The notes: a model not told the origin generated them from the letters alone. DNA of 64,000 bases from Antarcticimicrobium sp033791545 (GCA_033791545.1 JASJGL010000145.1:3638-67637), one strand, 5' to 3'. Numbered from the stretch's first letter, positions 26,280-34,895 are shown. A program made the numbers and translations.

Positions 26280-27038
26280 ATGCCCAGCGCCAAATCCAGT
26301 GCCTCCCCCCAGCCCGCCTTTGTTCTTGTGCGTCCGCAGATGGGCGAGAATATCGGCGGTGCCGCCCGCGCAATGTGGAATTTCGGGCTGGACCGGATGC
26401 GGCTTGTCGCCCCGCGCGATGGTTGGCCCAACCCCAAGGCGGCCGCGATGTCGAGCGGCGCCGGGCGATTGCTGGACGAGGCGGGATTGTTTGACGATGT
26501 GGCAAGCGCGCTGGGCGATTGCACCTATGTCTTTGCCACGACGGCGCGGCAGCGCGGGTTGACCAAGCCGGCGTTCAGCCCGGAACGTGCAATGCAACTG
26601 GCCGCCGAAAAGATCGCGGCTGGCGAGAAAGTGGCAGTGATGTTCGGGCCGGAGCGGGCCGGGCTGGAGAATGACGACGTGGCGCGGGCCAATGCGATCA
26701 TCACGGTGCCGGTGAACCCGGAGTTTGCCTCGCTCAATCTGGCGCAGTGTGTGTTGCTGATCGGCTATGAGTGGCGCCGTCAGGTCGCGCAGGTGACCCA
26801 TGAAACCGTCGAGATGGGACGCGCCGACTGGGCCAGCAGCATCGAGATGGAAAAACTGGCCGAGCATTATGAGACGCGGCTGGAACAGGCCGGGTTCTTT
26901 TTCCCGCTTGAAAAGGCCGAGAGCATGAAGCTGACCCTGCGCAACCTGTGGGGCCGGATGCAACTGACAGGGGCCGATGTGCAGATGCTGCACGGGGTAA
27001 TGCGCCAAATGGTGCGCTGGAAAGAGCGTGGCGACTGA
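26280..27038 (+). CDS. trmJ: TrmH/SpoU-family RNA 2'-O-methyltransferase (TrmJ-like)
   Basis: 252-residue SPOUT methyltransferase. The motifs are FVLVRPQMGENIGGAARAMW (motif 1), VMFGPERAGLENDD (motif 2) and NPEFASLNLAQCVLLIGYE (motif 3, knotted SAM site). These match TrmJ-type enzymes that methylate C32/U32 of tRNA. A C-terminal helical extension of about 80 residues fits that subfamily. ATG 26280 is preceded by AAGGAGCAGCCT. The final 65 bases of this gene (26976-27040) are also found, decayed, at 27838-27900 between the two SH3 protein genes. Convergent with the first SH3 gene. Confidence 0.9.
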   Translation: MPSAKSSASPQPAFVLVRPQMGENIGGAARAMWNFGLDRMRLVAPRDGWPNPKAAAMSSGAGRLLDEAGLFDDVASALGDCTYVFATTARQRGLTKPAFSPERAMQLAAEKIAAGEKVAVMFGPERAGLENDDVARANAIITVPVNPEFASLNLAQCVLLIGYEWRRQVAQVTHETVEMGRADWASSIEMEKLAEHYETRLEQAGFFFPLEKAESMKLTLRNLWGRMQLTGADVQMLHGVMRQMVRWKERGD

Positions 27039-27079
27039 ACCGTCGTTTGGATCAGCCGCCACGCAGAATTTAGGGGCTC

Positions 27080-27640
27080 TTAGCGCCCTTTATAGATGAT
27101 CGTGCCGTTAGGCTGGATCATCCGGATTTCGTTTTTGTCCGTGTTGCCGCGCTGCTGCGGCTGTTGTTTTTGCTGCTGCTGCTGCTGCTGCGGGCGCTGG
27201 GTCTGCTGTTGCTGGGTCTTGCGTTGAGGCTGCTGTTGGGTTTTCTGTTGCGTTTGCGGCCTCACCTGCTGCGGTGTCTGCTGTTGCACCGGCTGTTGCT
27301 GGTGCTGTTGCACCTGCTGTTGCACCGGTTTGCGTTGCGGCTGCGCAGGCTGTCTGGGTGCGGCGGTCTGCGGAGCCTGATCCCTCAGGTACGATCCGAA
27401 AACCCAAAGCAGCAGCCCCTCTGTCGTTTGCACCTGAGCCCAATCGCCCTGCTGCCGGATCACCGAAAGTCTGGTCCCCGGGGTAAGCACCTTTTTGGTG
27501 GCGTAATGCGATCCGGGCCCTGTGCGTGCGTTCAGGTTTACGCCTTGCTGGACATAGCGAAAGCTATCGGCGCTCGCGGCACCGGTGCCAAGCGCCAAGG
27601 CCGTGGCAAGTGCGAGCGGGGCAACAAGGCGATGAAACAT
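27080..27640 (-). CDS. Secreted SH3-domain protein with Gln-rich tail, copy A
   Basis: 186-residue exported protein. Residues 1-24 form a signal peptide (LATALALGTGAASA). A bacterial SH3 domain follows (YVQQGVNLNARTGPGSHYATKKVL, then TRLSVIRQQGDWAQVQTTEGLLLWVFGSYL). From about residue 91 to 165 the chain is almost entirely Gln and Pro with a few basic residues. It ends in NEIRMIQPNGTIIYKGR. The end motif and the SH3 domain are shared with the copy at 27944-28669, so the two are paralogues with different low-complexity linkers. Bacterial SH3 domains usually bind peptidoglycan or envelope proteins; the role here is unknown. Confidence 0.87.
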   Translation of the reverse strand: MFHRLVAPLALATALALGTGAASADSFRYVQQGVNLNARTGPGSHYATKKVLTPGTRLSVIRQQGDWAQVQTTEGLLLWVFGSYLRDQAPQTAAPRQPAQPQRKPVQQQVQQHQQQPVQQQTPQQVRPQTQQKTQQQPQRKTQQQQTQRPQQQQQQQKQQPQQRGNTDKNEIRMIQPNGTIIYKGR

Positions 27641-27943
27641 GAGAGAGTCCCTAAAATGATTTCGTGGTCGAGATACTCTTTAAATGTCCAGGCTTCGAAC
27701 TTCCGTCGCAGGTTTTTGATGTTTTCGTTTTTTCATTCCGGTCCACTTTGGATCAGGCGGGAGGAGGACAGCAGAGGCGAAGGCCGCCGAATTGCAGACT
27801 GACGAGGTGGCTCGACGTGACGCGGGGGGCGCGGGCTGATGTGGCGATTCTGCACGGGGATGCGCCAGATGATGCGCGGAACCGCGCGCGGCGACTGAAC
27901 GGGGTCAGCGCCGCCGCGGCAGAGAAGGGGAGATCAGCCCCCC
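27641..27943. other. 303-base gap between SH3 paralogues
   Basis: It contains the promoter region of the copy A gene (27641-27700, moderately AT-rich) and, at 27838-27900, a decayed copy of the 3' end of trmJ. No intact gene is seen. The region 27700-27830 shows no feature I can support. Confidence 0.7.
27838..27900 (+). pseudogene. Remnant of the trmJ 3' end
   Basis: Aligns with 26976-27040. GATGTG, CTGCACGGGG, ATGCGCCA, ATGCGC, GGAA and GGCGACTGAAC occur in the same order and spacing, with a two-base and a one-base deletion plus substitutions. In trmJ these bases encode DVQMLHGVMRQMVRWKERGD; the copy cannot be read through in one frame. Each copy is followed by a minus-strand SH3 gene, so trmJ end and SH3 gene were duplicated together. 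Confidence 0.75.
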
Positions 27944-28669
27944 TCAGCGGCCCTTGTAGATGATCCTGCCGTTCGGGGTGACCCCGCGGATTTCGTTCTC
28001 GTCCTGATTACCCCGTCGCTGCGGCTGAGCCTTGGGCTGACGACGCGGTTGCGTCTGAACTCTCGGCTGCTGTCGCGGTTGCGGCTGAACCTTGGGCGGT
28101 TGGCGCGGTTGCGGCTGAACCCTTGGCTGTTGCCGTGGCTGCGGGTGGGCCTTGGGCTGTTGGCGCGGTTGCGGCTGAACCCTTGGCTGCTGCCGTGGCT
28201 GCGGCTGGGCCTTGGGTTGCTGCCGTGGTTGCGGCTGAACATAGGGCCGGGGATAGGGTTGCGGCTGACCCCAGCGCGGCGGCGAGGGCGGCGCGACGTA
28301 GCGGGGTGGTGGCGGCGCGACGTAACGGGGCGGCGGCGGGGGGCCGTAGCGCGGTGGCGGCCTAAGGAAGATCGGCGGCGGCGGGCGCCGGGTCAAAGAC
28401 GATGGGGAGTCGATCAGATAGGAAAAATACACCCAAAGCATCATCCCGTCGGGTGTGCGGACCTGCGCCCAGTCGCCAATCCGCGTGATGATCTGCAACC
28501 GGGTGCGCGGGGCCAGAACATGATGGCTGCGATAGCGGGTGCCGGGGCCAATCCGCGCATTCAGATAGATCCCGTCGCGAACATAAAGATAGCCATCGGC
28601 GCGGGCATCACCGGCTGACAGCGCCAGTGCGGCGGTCAACATCAGTACAGCAAGGATGGGGCGCAACAT
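27944..28669 (-). CDS. Secreted SH3-domain protein with decapeptide repeats, copy B
   Basis: 241-residue exported protein, paralogue of the copy at 27080-27640. The signal peptide is at 1-24 and the SH3 domain at about 26-86 (LNARIGPGTRYRSHHVLAPR, then IITRIGDWAQVRTPDGMMLW). A Pro-rich stretch (about 95-140) comes next. Then seven decapeptides of the form PQPRQQP-K/R-A/V-Q occur from about 146 to 215, alternating KA and RV (DNA at about 28024-28234). The terminal motif is NEIRGVTPNGRIIYKGR, as in copy A. ATG 28669 has GGAGGTTCGAT upstream; the open frame beyond it is not needed. The basic Pro/Gln rod may span the envelope or bind polyanions. Confidence 0.87.
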   Translation of the reverse strand: MLRPILAVLMLTAALALSAGDARADGYLYVRDGIYLNARIGPGTRYRSHHVLAPRTRLQIITRIGDWAQVRTPDGMMLWVYFSYLIDSPSSLTRRPPPPIFLRPPPRYGPPPPPRYVAPPPPRYVAPPSPPRWGQPQPYPRPYVQPQPRQQPKAQPQPRQQPRVQPQPRQQPKAHPQPRQQPRVQPQPRQPPKVQPQPRQQPRVQTQPRRQPKAQPQRRGNQDENEIRGVTPNGRIIYKGR

Positions 28670-28902
28670 ATCGAACCTCCAAAAGCACGGCCCGCGCGAC
28701 GGCGCGGACATACTCCTTATATTTGATGTAAGGCGACCTAGGGTTGAAAACAATGTGATGGGTTCAATGCCTCGCATTTGACGCACCCTCGCCAGTCGCC
28801 TTACGCGACACCGGGTCGCCCATCGCGCGCGCGCATTGTCCTGACCCGCTGCTCGGTCTACATGGGGACAATAGTGTCAGACAGAACAGACAGGGCGACG
28901 CC

Positions 28903-30054
28903 ATGGCAACGAAACGCTCCATTTTCGAAGAGGTAGGCGAGGCGGAGGCCCCGGCAGAACGCGCGGCGCAACCCGGCGCCATTGATCGTGGCCGACGCGG
29001 CGCGCGCAAGGGCATCCGGGCCTGGCTGATCGTGATCTTTTTGCTGGTGGTGGCGATGATCGCGGTCGGCGGGCTGACCCGGCTGACCGACAGCGGGCTG
29101 AGCATAACCGAATGGCGACCGATCACCGGGGCGATCCCGCCGATGACCGAGGCCGAGTGGCAATCGGAATTCGACAAGTACAAGCAGATCGACCAGTGGC
29201 GCATCGAGAACAAGTGGATGGAACTGGCCGATTTTCAGGCGATCTATTGGTGGGAATGGAGCCATCGTCAGCTGGGGCGGCTGATCGGGCTGGTCTGGGC
29301 CGTTGGCTTTCTTGGCTTTCTTGTCGCCCGCCGCATCCCGACCGGCTGGACCGGGCGGCTGATCATCCCGGGCGCGCTGGGCGGGCTTCAGGGCGCGATC
29401 GGCTGGTGGATGGTCACCTCGGGCGTTACGCAAGGCGAGGGGATGACCTCGGTCGCCTCCTATCGGCTGGCGACGCATCTGGGGCTGGCCTTTGTCATTC
29501 TTGGCGTGATCGCGTGGTATGTGTTCCAAATGGGCCGTGAGGAACGCGACCTGATGCAGGCGCGCCGGGGCCGCGAGGCCAAGCTGTTCAGCCTTTCCAC
29601 CGGTTTGATGCATTTCGCCTTTCTGCAGATCCTGCTCGGGGCGCTGGTGGCGGGGATTGATGCGGGCCGGTCCTATACTGACTGGCCGTTGATGGGGGGA
29701 CAGATCCTGCCGCCCAAACCCTTCATGATCGAACCGCTTTGGCGAAACTTTTTTGAAAACCCCGGGCTGGTGCAGTTCATCCACCGTGTCAGCGGCTATT
29801 TGCTGTTGATTTTTGGCGTGGTGGTCTGGCTGCGCGGGCGACGCTCGTCACATGGGGCGACACGCTTTGCCTTCAACGCCGTCTTTGCGGCGCTGCTGCT
29901 GCAGGTGTCGCTGGGCATTGTCACCGTGATCTATGCCGCGCCGGTCCATGCCGCACTCACCCACCAGATCGTTGCGGTGCTGGTCTGGGTGCTGATCCTC
30001 CGGGCGCGGTTCCTGTCGCAATATCCTGTCACAAAATCCATCCGCGAGGGCTGA
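28903..30054 (+). CDS. ctaA: Heme A synthase
   Basis: 383-residue membrane enzyme that oxidises the C8 methyl of heme O to give heme A for aa3-type cytochrome c oxidase. The chain has about eight helices. Conserved heme-ligand regions are visible: GLTRLTDSGLSITEWRP after helix 1, IYWWEWSHRQLGRLIG, TSVASYRLATHLGLAF, FIHRVSGYLLLIFG and HAALTHQIVAVLVWV. This is the COX15/CtaA type-2 form typical of alphaproteobacteria, without the Cys pair. The first 36 residues are hydrophilic and Arg-rich. It is followed three bases later by the M32 carboxypeptidase gene, so the two are probably cotranscribed. Confidence 0.96.
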   Translation: MATKRSIFEEVGEAEAPAERAAQPGAIDRGRRGARKGIRAWLIVIFLLVVAMIAVGGLTRLTDSGLSITEWRPITGAIPPMTEAEWQSEFDKYKQIDQWRIENKWMELADFQAIYWWEWSHRQLGRLIGLVWAVGFLGFLVARRIPTGWTGRLIIPGALGGLQGAIGWWMVTSGVTQGEGMTSVASYRLATHLGLAFVILGVIAWYVFQMGREERDLMQARRGREAKLFSLSTGLMHFAFLQILLGALVAGIDAGRSYTDWPLMGGQILPPKPFMIEPLWRNFFENPGLVQFIHRVSGYLLLIFGVVVWLRGRRSSHGATRFAFNAVFAALLLQVSLGIVTVIYAAPVHAALTHQIVAVLVWVLILRARFLSQYPVTKSIREG

Positions 30055-30057
30055 TCC

Positions 30058-31533
30058 ATGAGCGCATATGAAGATCTGATGCGATTTGAACACGACACCC
30101 AGGCGCTGGCGCAGATTGCCGGCCGCCTTGGCTGGGATCAGGAAACCGTGATGCCACGCGGGGCCAGCGATCAGCGCGGCGAAGAGATGGCCGCGATCGA
30201 AAGCGTGCTGCATGCCCGCCGGATCGACCCGCGCGTGGGCGACTGGTTGGAGCTGATCGACGACGCGGTACTGGACACGGTCGCTCAGGCGCAGATGCGC
30301 CATATCCGGCGCAGCCATGGCCGCACGATGAAGATCCCCGCCGATCTGGCCGCCACGCTGGCCAAGGTGACCAGCAAGGCGCAGGGTCACTGGGCGCAGG
30401 CCCGCGCGGATGAAGACGTGGCGGCGTTTTTGCCGGTGCTGGAAGAGGTTGTCGCGCTCAAACGGCAAGAGGGGCAGGCGCTGGCCGACGGCGGCGATGT
30501 CTATGACGCGATGATCGACGACTATGAACCCGATATGGGTGCCTCCGAGCTCTCGGCGATGTTTGAGGCGATGCGCCCACGGCTTGTGGCCCTGCGCGCT
30601 TCGGTGCTGGCTGCCGAATCCCCCAAGGCGCTGAGTGGACATTTTGCTAGCGGCAAACAGATGGCTCTGGCGGCAAAGCTCGCCTGCGTATTCGGCTATG
30701 ACATGGGGCGGGGGCGGCTGGACAAATCGGTGCATCCCTTTACCTCTGGCGCCGGGCAGGACGTGCGGATCACCACCCGCACCAATGAGTTGGACCCGTT
30801 CAACTGTTTCTATTCCACCATCCACGAGGTCGGGCACGGCTGTTACGAGCAGAATATAGATGAGGCCTATCTGTTGACGCCGCTGGGCGGCGGCGTGTCG
30901 ATGGGCGTGCATGAAAGCCAAAGCCGGATCTATGAAAATCAGCTTGGCCGCTCGCGCGCCTTTACCGGCTGGTTGTTCGGCCAGATGCAGGAGACGTTTG
31001 GCGACGTTGGCCTCGACGGTGCGGAGGCGTTCTATCATGCCGTCAACCGGGTGAACGACGGCTATATCCGCACCGAGGCGGACGAGGTGCAATACAACCT
31101 GCATATCATGCTGCGGTTCGATCTTGAACGCGCGCTGATGCAGGGCGATCTTTTGGTTGGCGATCTTGAGGCGGCTTGGAACGACCGGTTCAAGGCTGAT
31201 TTCGACTTTGCCGTCGACAAACCGTCAAACGGGTGTCTGCAGGATGTGCACTGGTCGGTGGGGTTGTTCGGCTATTTCCCGACCTATTCGCTGGGCAATG
31301 TCTATGCCGGGTGCCTGCATCAGGCGCTGCGCAAGGCGGTGCCGGATCTGGACGATCAGTTGGCGCGCGGTGAAACCGGCGGCGCGACCGCATGGTTGCG
31401 CGAGAACGTGCAGCAACATGGCGGGCTGTTCCGCCCCGCCGAGGTGATCGAACGGGCCAGCGGCATGACCCCCGGCCCGGCGCCGCTGATGGAGTATCTT
31501 GAAGCGAAATTCGGAGACATCTACGGGCTGTGA
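30058..31533 (+). CDS. Carboxypeptidase M32
   Basis: 491-residue metallocarboxypeptidase of the M32 (Taq/Pfu carboxypeptidase) family, which removes C-terminal residues from peptides in the cytosol. The zinc motif HEVGH is at 256-260, preceded by PFNCFYSTI and followed about 28 residues later by MGVHESQSRIYENQLGRS with the third ligand Glu. Earlier blocks DVRITTR and the N-terminal LGWDQETVMP are characteristic of the family. It starts three bases after the ctaA stop; its ATG at 30058 is preceded by GCGAGGGCTGATCC. Nothing unusual in length or composition. Confidence 0.95.
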   Translation: MSAYEDLMRFEHDTQALAQIAGRLGWDQETVMPRGASDQRGEEMAAIESVLHARRIDPRVGDWLELIDDAVLDTVAQAQMRHIRRSHGRTMKIPADLAATLAKVTSKAQGHWAQARADEDVAAFLPVLEEVVALKRQEGQALADGGDVYDAMIDDYEPDMGASELSAMFEAMRPRLVALRASVLAAESPKALSGHFASGKQMALAAKLACVFGYDMGRGRLDKSVHPFTSGAGQDVRITTRTNELDPFNCFYSTIHEVGHGCYEQNIDEAYLLTPLGGGVSMGVHESQSRIYENQLGRSRAFTGWLFGQMQETFGDVGLDGAEAFYHAVNRVNDGYIRTEADEVQYNLHIMLRFDLERALMQGDLLVGDLEAAWNDRFKADFDFAVDKPSNGCLQDVHWSVGLFGYFPTYSLGNVYAGCLHQALRKAVPDLDDQLARGETGGATAWLRENVQQHGGLFRPAEVIERASGMTPGPAPLMEYLEAKFGDIYGL

Positions 31534-31629
31534 CAAGAATGGCCGGGGATCGAGGGCGAGGGTTTTCGATCTCCGGGCAGCCTGCAATGCGGGCCGCCCA
31601 AGAAAACAAAATCATCAGCGATCATCTTA

Positions 31630-31653
31630 TTTAACGGATGAAAAATCGTTAAA
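31630..31653. promoter_or_regulatory. Inverted repeat upstream of glpD
   Basis: Perfect arms TTTAACG and CGTTAAA with a ten-base AT-rich spacer, about 120 bases before the glpD start, in a 240-base intergenic stretch. It could be an operator for a glycerol regulator, but no regulator gene is present. Confidence 0.3.
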
Positions 31654-31773
31654 ACGGATACTGCGTCAGGTAAAAGACTTTCCGGGTGCAAGAGACCGCC
31701 CAAAGGTCTTTGACTTGTCACGCGACGCCCCTAAACCTTCCGCACGAACCAACAGGAAAAGGCCGGACCGACA

Positions 31774-33384
31774 ATGAACGCGCCCGCACCGAACACCGCC
31801 AAGGACAGGGATATCGTCGATCTTTTCGTGATCGGCGGCGGGATCAATGGCTGCGGCATTGCGCGCGATGCTTCGGGACGCGGATTGTCGGTGGTGCTGG
31901 CGGAAATGGGCGATCTGGCCTCGGCAACGTCGTCGGCTTCGACCAAACTGTTTCACGGTGGCCTGCGCTATCTTGAGTTTTTCGAGGTACGGCTGGTGCG
32001 CGAGGCGCTGCACGAACGCGAGGTGCTGCTGCGCGCCATGCCGCACATAAGCTGGCCGATGCGCTTTGTCTTGCCTGTTCACCACGATATGCGGTTCGAG
32101 GGCGGCACGCCCACCGCGCGTCTGCTGGGCCTGTTCATGCCGTGGATGCGGGGGCGGCGCCCGGCTTGGCTGATCCGGCTTGGGCTGTTTCTGTACGATC
32201 ATCTGGGCGGACGCAAAATCCTGCCCGGCACCCGCACCGTGGATCTGCGCCAGGATCCGGCGGGGACGCCGCTCAAGGACAAGTTCCTGAAAGCCTTTGA
32301 GTATTCGGATTGTTGGGTCGAGGATTCCCGCCTTGTGGTGCTGAATGCTCGCGATGCCGAGGCGCGCGGTGCAACGATCCTGACCCACAGCAAGGTGACT
32401 GCGGCACAGGCCGAGGACGGTATATGGTCGCTAACGATCACCGATATGGAAAGCGGTGAGTCCCGCCTGATCCGCGCTCGGATGCTGGTCAATGCCGCCG
32501 GTCCCTGGGTCGGGCAGGTGATCCACGACACGGTGCATCTGACGCAGCAGGCCGGGGTGCGGCTGGTGCGCGGCAGCCATATCGTGACCCGGCGGCTTTT
32601 TGAGCACGACAAATGCTATTTTTTCCAAGGGACAGATGGGCGGATCATCTTTGCCATCCCCTATGAGGGTGATTTCACCCTGATCGGCACCACCGATGCC
32701 GAACACGCGGACCCCGACACCCACCCGGTCTGCACCGATGCCGAGCGCGATTATCTGCTGGGCTTTGCGTCGGAGTATTTCAAGATTCCGGTCACCCGCG
32801 ACGATATCGTCTGGACCTATTCCGGGGTGCGCCCGCTATATGATGACGGCTCCAGTTCGGCCACGGCGGCGACACGGGATTATGTGCTGAAGCTGGACGA
32901 TCGGGCCGGTGCGCCGATGCTCGACGTCTTTGGCGGCAAGATCACCACCTATCGCCGGCTGGCTGAATCCGCGCTGGCCAAGATCGCGCCGGTCTTTGGT
33001 GGGCTCAAGGGCAACTGGACCGCCGGTGTGCCGCTGCCCGGTGGGGATTTCCCGGTGAACGGGGTGGATCGGTTGATCGGCGATCTGAAGGACGCCTTTC
33101 CGTTCCTGACGGATCACTGGGCACGGCGTCTGATCCGGGCCTATGGCACCGAGGCGGCAACACTTCTGCGCGATGCCCGTACCATCGATGATCTGGGGCG
33201 CGGGTTCGGGGCCGATCTGACCGCGCGCGAGGTGCGTTGGCTGATGGTTCACGAGTACGCCCGGTGCGCCGAGGATGTGGTCTGGCGGCGCAGCAAGCTG
33301 GGGCTGCGGATGACCCCCGAACAGATCAGCGATCTGGATCTTTGGATGCGGTTTGAGGCGGCCAAAGAGGGGGCGCAAAAGTAG
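31774..33384 (+). CDS. glpD: Aerobic glycerol-3-phosphate dehydrogenase
   Basis: 536-residue FAD enzyme that oxidises glycerol 3-phosphate to dihydroxyacetone phosphate and passes electrons to quinone at the inner membrane. The FAD-binding motif VIGGGINGCGIARDASGRG is at 19-37, and SATSSASTKLFHGGLRYLE matches the GlpD signature. IFAIPYEGDFTLIGTTD and VWTYSGVRPLYDDG lie in the substrate domain. A C-terminal domain follows from about 400. The gene is alone, without glpK, glpF or a glp regulator nearby. The preceding 240 bases hold an inverted repeat. Confidence 0.95.
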   Translation: MNAPAPNTAKDRDIVDLFVIGGGINGCGIARDASGRGLSVVLAEMGDLASATSSASTKLFHGGLRYLEFFEVRLVREALHEREVLLRAMPHISWPMRFVLPVHHDMRFEGGTPTARLLGLFMPWMRGRRPAWLIRLGLFLYDHLGGRKILPGTRTVDLRQDPAGTPLKDKFLKAFEYSDCWVEDSRLVVLNARDAEARGATILTHSKVTAAQAEDGIWSLTITDMESGESRLIRARMLVNAAGPWVGQVIHDTVHLTQQAGVRLVRGSHIVTRRLFEHDKCYFFQGTDGRIIFAIPYEGDFTLIGTTDAEHADPDTHPVCTDAERDYLLGFASEYFKIPVTRDDIVWTYSGVRPLYDDGSSSATAATRDYVLKLDDRAGAPMLDVFGGKITTYRRLAESALAKIAPVFGGLKGNWTAGVPLPGGDFPVNGVDRLIGDLKDAFPFLTDHWARRLIRAYGTEAATLLRDARTIDDLGRGFGADLTAREVRWLMVHEYARCAEDVVWRRSKLGLRMTPEQISDLDLWMRFEAAKEGAQK

Positions 33385-33415
33385 TTGTCCCCCCGTTTTC
33401 ATAGTGGTGCTTTTT

Positions 33416-33430
33416 TGTGCAGTGCGCACA
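33416..33430. promoter_or_regulatory. Dyad upstream of the urease operon
   Basis: TGTGC and GCACA flank AGTGC, 120 bases before the ureD GTG start and directly after a T-run (33411-33416). It might be a regulator site, for example for nitrogen control, but it does not match the NtrC consensus I know. The T-run after the glpD stop has no clear hairpin. Confidence 0.25.
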
Positions 33431-33549
33431 TAAGTCGCCCAACTAATAACCTTAACGCGTCCTCACCAAACCCTCTCAGAGCGCCGGGAATGGCCGGAAC
33501 GACGGGGGCGGGTGCAGAGTGGGGCAAAGACCTTCGCCCGGAGTTTTTC

Positions 33550-34383
33550 GTGACATCCCTTGCGCAAATTGACAGTTCGCAGGCGAACCCGGTGCAGCCC
33601 CGCGCCGTGGGCGAACTACGACTGTCGTCCAAACAGGCACGCGGGCGCAGCGTTCTGGATGGGTTGCGCTGCTCTGGCGCGATGAAGGCGCTGTTTCCGC
33701 GCGGCTCCGACAGGCTTGAGGCGATCATGATCAACAGCTCTGGCGGGCTGACCGGGGGCGACCGTATCTCGGTGTGCGCCACGGCGGGGCCGGGGACACA
33801 TCTGACGCTGACCACACAGGCCGCCGAGCGCGCCTATCGCGCGAAAGACGGCTGGGCGCGGGTCGATACCCGGCTTGAGGTGCAGGAGAATGCGCGGCTG
33901 TTCTGGCTGCCGCAGGAAATGATCCTTTATCGCGGCAGCGCATTGCAGCGCACATTGCGGATTGATCTGGCGGCGCAGGCACAGCTGTTGATGGTGGAAC
34001 CGGTGCTGTTTGGCCGCGCCGCGATGGGCGAGACGCTGGACAGCGCCCGCATCCATGACCGGATCGAGATCTGGCGCGCCGGGCGGCCGCTGTATCACGA
34101 CGCGATGCGGTTGGAGGGGGATCTGGCGGCGCAGCTTGCGCGCCCGGCTGCCGCCCCCGGTTGTACCGCGATGGCGAGCGTTGTTTTCGTTGCCCCCGAG
34201 GCTGAAACCCATCTGGCCGCGGTGCGGGCGCTGCTGCCGGACAGCGGTGGCGTCAGCCTGTTGCGCCCCGATCTGCTGGCGCTGCGGCTGCTGGCCCGCG
34301 ACGGATTCGAGCTGCGCCGCTCGCTGTTGCCCGTTCTTGATCGCCTCAGCGGCGAGACCTTGCCGACATCCTGGAGATTGTAA
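33550..34383 (+). CDS. ureD: Urease accessory protein UreD
   Basis: 277-residue chaperone (UreH/UreD) that docks UreF-UreG on the apo-urease and carries nickel. Typical blocks are QPRAVGELRLSSKQARGRSV, then INSSGGLTGGDRI, LTTQAAERAYR, and LFWLPQEMILYRGSALQRTL. The start is taken as GTG 33550, which has CGGAG seven bases upstream and gives the usual length. In-frame ATGs at 33490 and 33385 would add residues with no family match. First gene of the operon ureD-A-x-B-GFA-C-E-F-G, three bases before ureA. Confidence 0.92.
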   Translation: MTSLAQIDSSQANPVQPRAVGELRLSSKQARGRSVLDGLRCSGAMKALFPRGSDRLEAIMINSSGGLTGGDRISVCATAGPGTHLTLTTQAAERAYRAKDGWARVDTRLEVQENARLFWLPQEMILYRGSALQRTLRIDLAAQAQLLMVEPVLFGRAAMGETLDSARIHDRIEIWRAGRPLYHDAMRLEGDLAAQLARPAAAPGCTAMASVVFVAPEAETHLAAVRALLPDSGGVSLLRPDLLALRLLARDGFELRRSLLPVLDRLSGETLPTSWRL

Positions 34384-34386
34384 GAC

Positions 34387-34689
34387 ATGAACCTGACCCC
34401 GCGCGAGAAGGACAAGCTGTTGATCGCCATGGCGGCCGAGGTGGCCCGCCGCCGCTTGGCCCGTGGCGTCAAGCTGAACTATCCCGAGGCCATCGCCCTG
34501 ATCACCGATGCGGTGGTCGAAGGCGCACGCGACGGGCGCAGCGTGGCCGACATGATGGAGGCGGGGGCGCAGGTCATCAGCCGCGACCAATGCATGGAAG
34601 GGGTGCCCGAGATGATCCATGACGTACAGGTCGAGGCGACCTTTCCCGATGGCACCAAGCTGGTGACGGTTCACGAACCGATCCGGTAA
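34387..34689 (+). CDS. ureA: Urease gamma subunit
   Basis: 100-residue structural subunit of the nickel enzyme that splits urea into ammonia and carbamate. The chain MNLTPREKDKLLIAMAAEVA, then RRLARGVKLNYPEAIALITD, and EMIHDVQVEATFPDGTKLVT is standard. It begins three bases after ureD. It is separated from ureB by a 54-codon gene, which is unusual for a pair normally adjacent or fused. Confidence 0.97.
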   Translation: MNLTPREKDKLLIAMAAEVARRRLARGVKLNYPEAIALITDAVVEGARDGRSVADMMEAGAQVISRDQCMEGVPEMIHDVQVEATFPDGTKLVTVHEPIR

Positions 34690-34728
34690 GCCCGGCGCAT
34701 TTGAACATCTGAAGAAGAGGATATTTCG

Positions 34729-34893
34729 ATGAAAGCTTTCCACCTTGCCCCGATCATGGCCAGTCTTGCTGGCCCGGCGCTGGCCCATGCCGACAACACC
34801 ATCCATATGCACGAAAGCCAGGCGGGGCCCGTGGTGCTGGGGTTGGCGCTGATCGCCGTGCTCGGGGCCATCACCCTGTTCCGGAGGCGTTGA
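34729..34893 (+). CDS. 54-residue secreted/anchored protein inside the urease operon
   Basis: Small open frame with a good site, GAAGAAGAGGATATTTCG before ATG 34729, fitting between ureA and ureB with no wasted space (39 bases before it, two bases after it). The predicted protein has a signal peptide (MKAFHLAPIMASLAGPALAH), a short His-rich stretch (ADNTIHMHES) and a hydrophobic helix (PVVLGLALIAVLGAITLF) ending in RRR. That last layout resembles small C-terminal sorting tags. The His-containing loop could bind nickel outside the membrane. It could also be a nickel or urea-handling peptide, or an assembly factor. I do not recognise a named family. Confidence 0.75.
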   Translation: MKAFHLAPIMASLAGPALAHADNTIHMHESQAGPVVLGLALIAVLGAITLFRRR

Positions 34894-34895
34894 CC

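Noticed and set aside
26043..27062. 340-codon N-terminal extension of the ThiE-like gene
   Set aside because: It runs antisense through trmJ; the ThiE-like fold starts at ATG 26042.
28024..28234. Regular 30-base repeats, possible CRISPR
   Set aside because: The repeats are in frame and encode decapeptides of a secreted protein; there are no unique spacers.
33416..33430. NtrC site upstream of urease genes
   Set aside because: The dyad TGTGC-N5-GCACA is in the opposite arm order to the NtrC consensus; listed only as a weak dyad.
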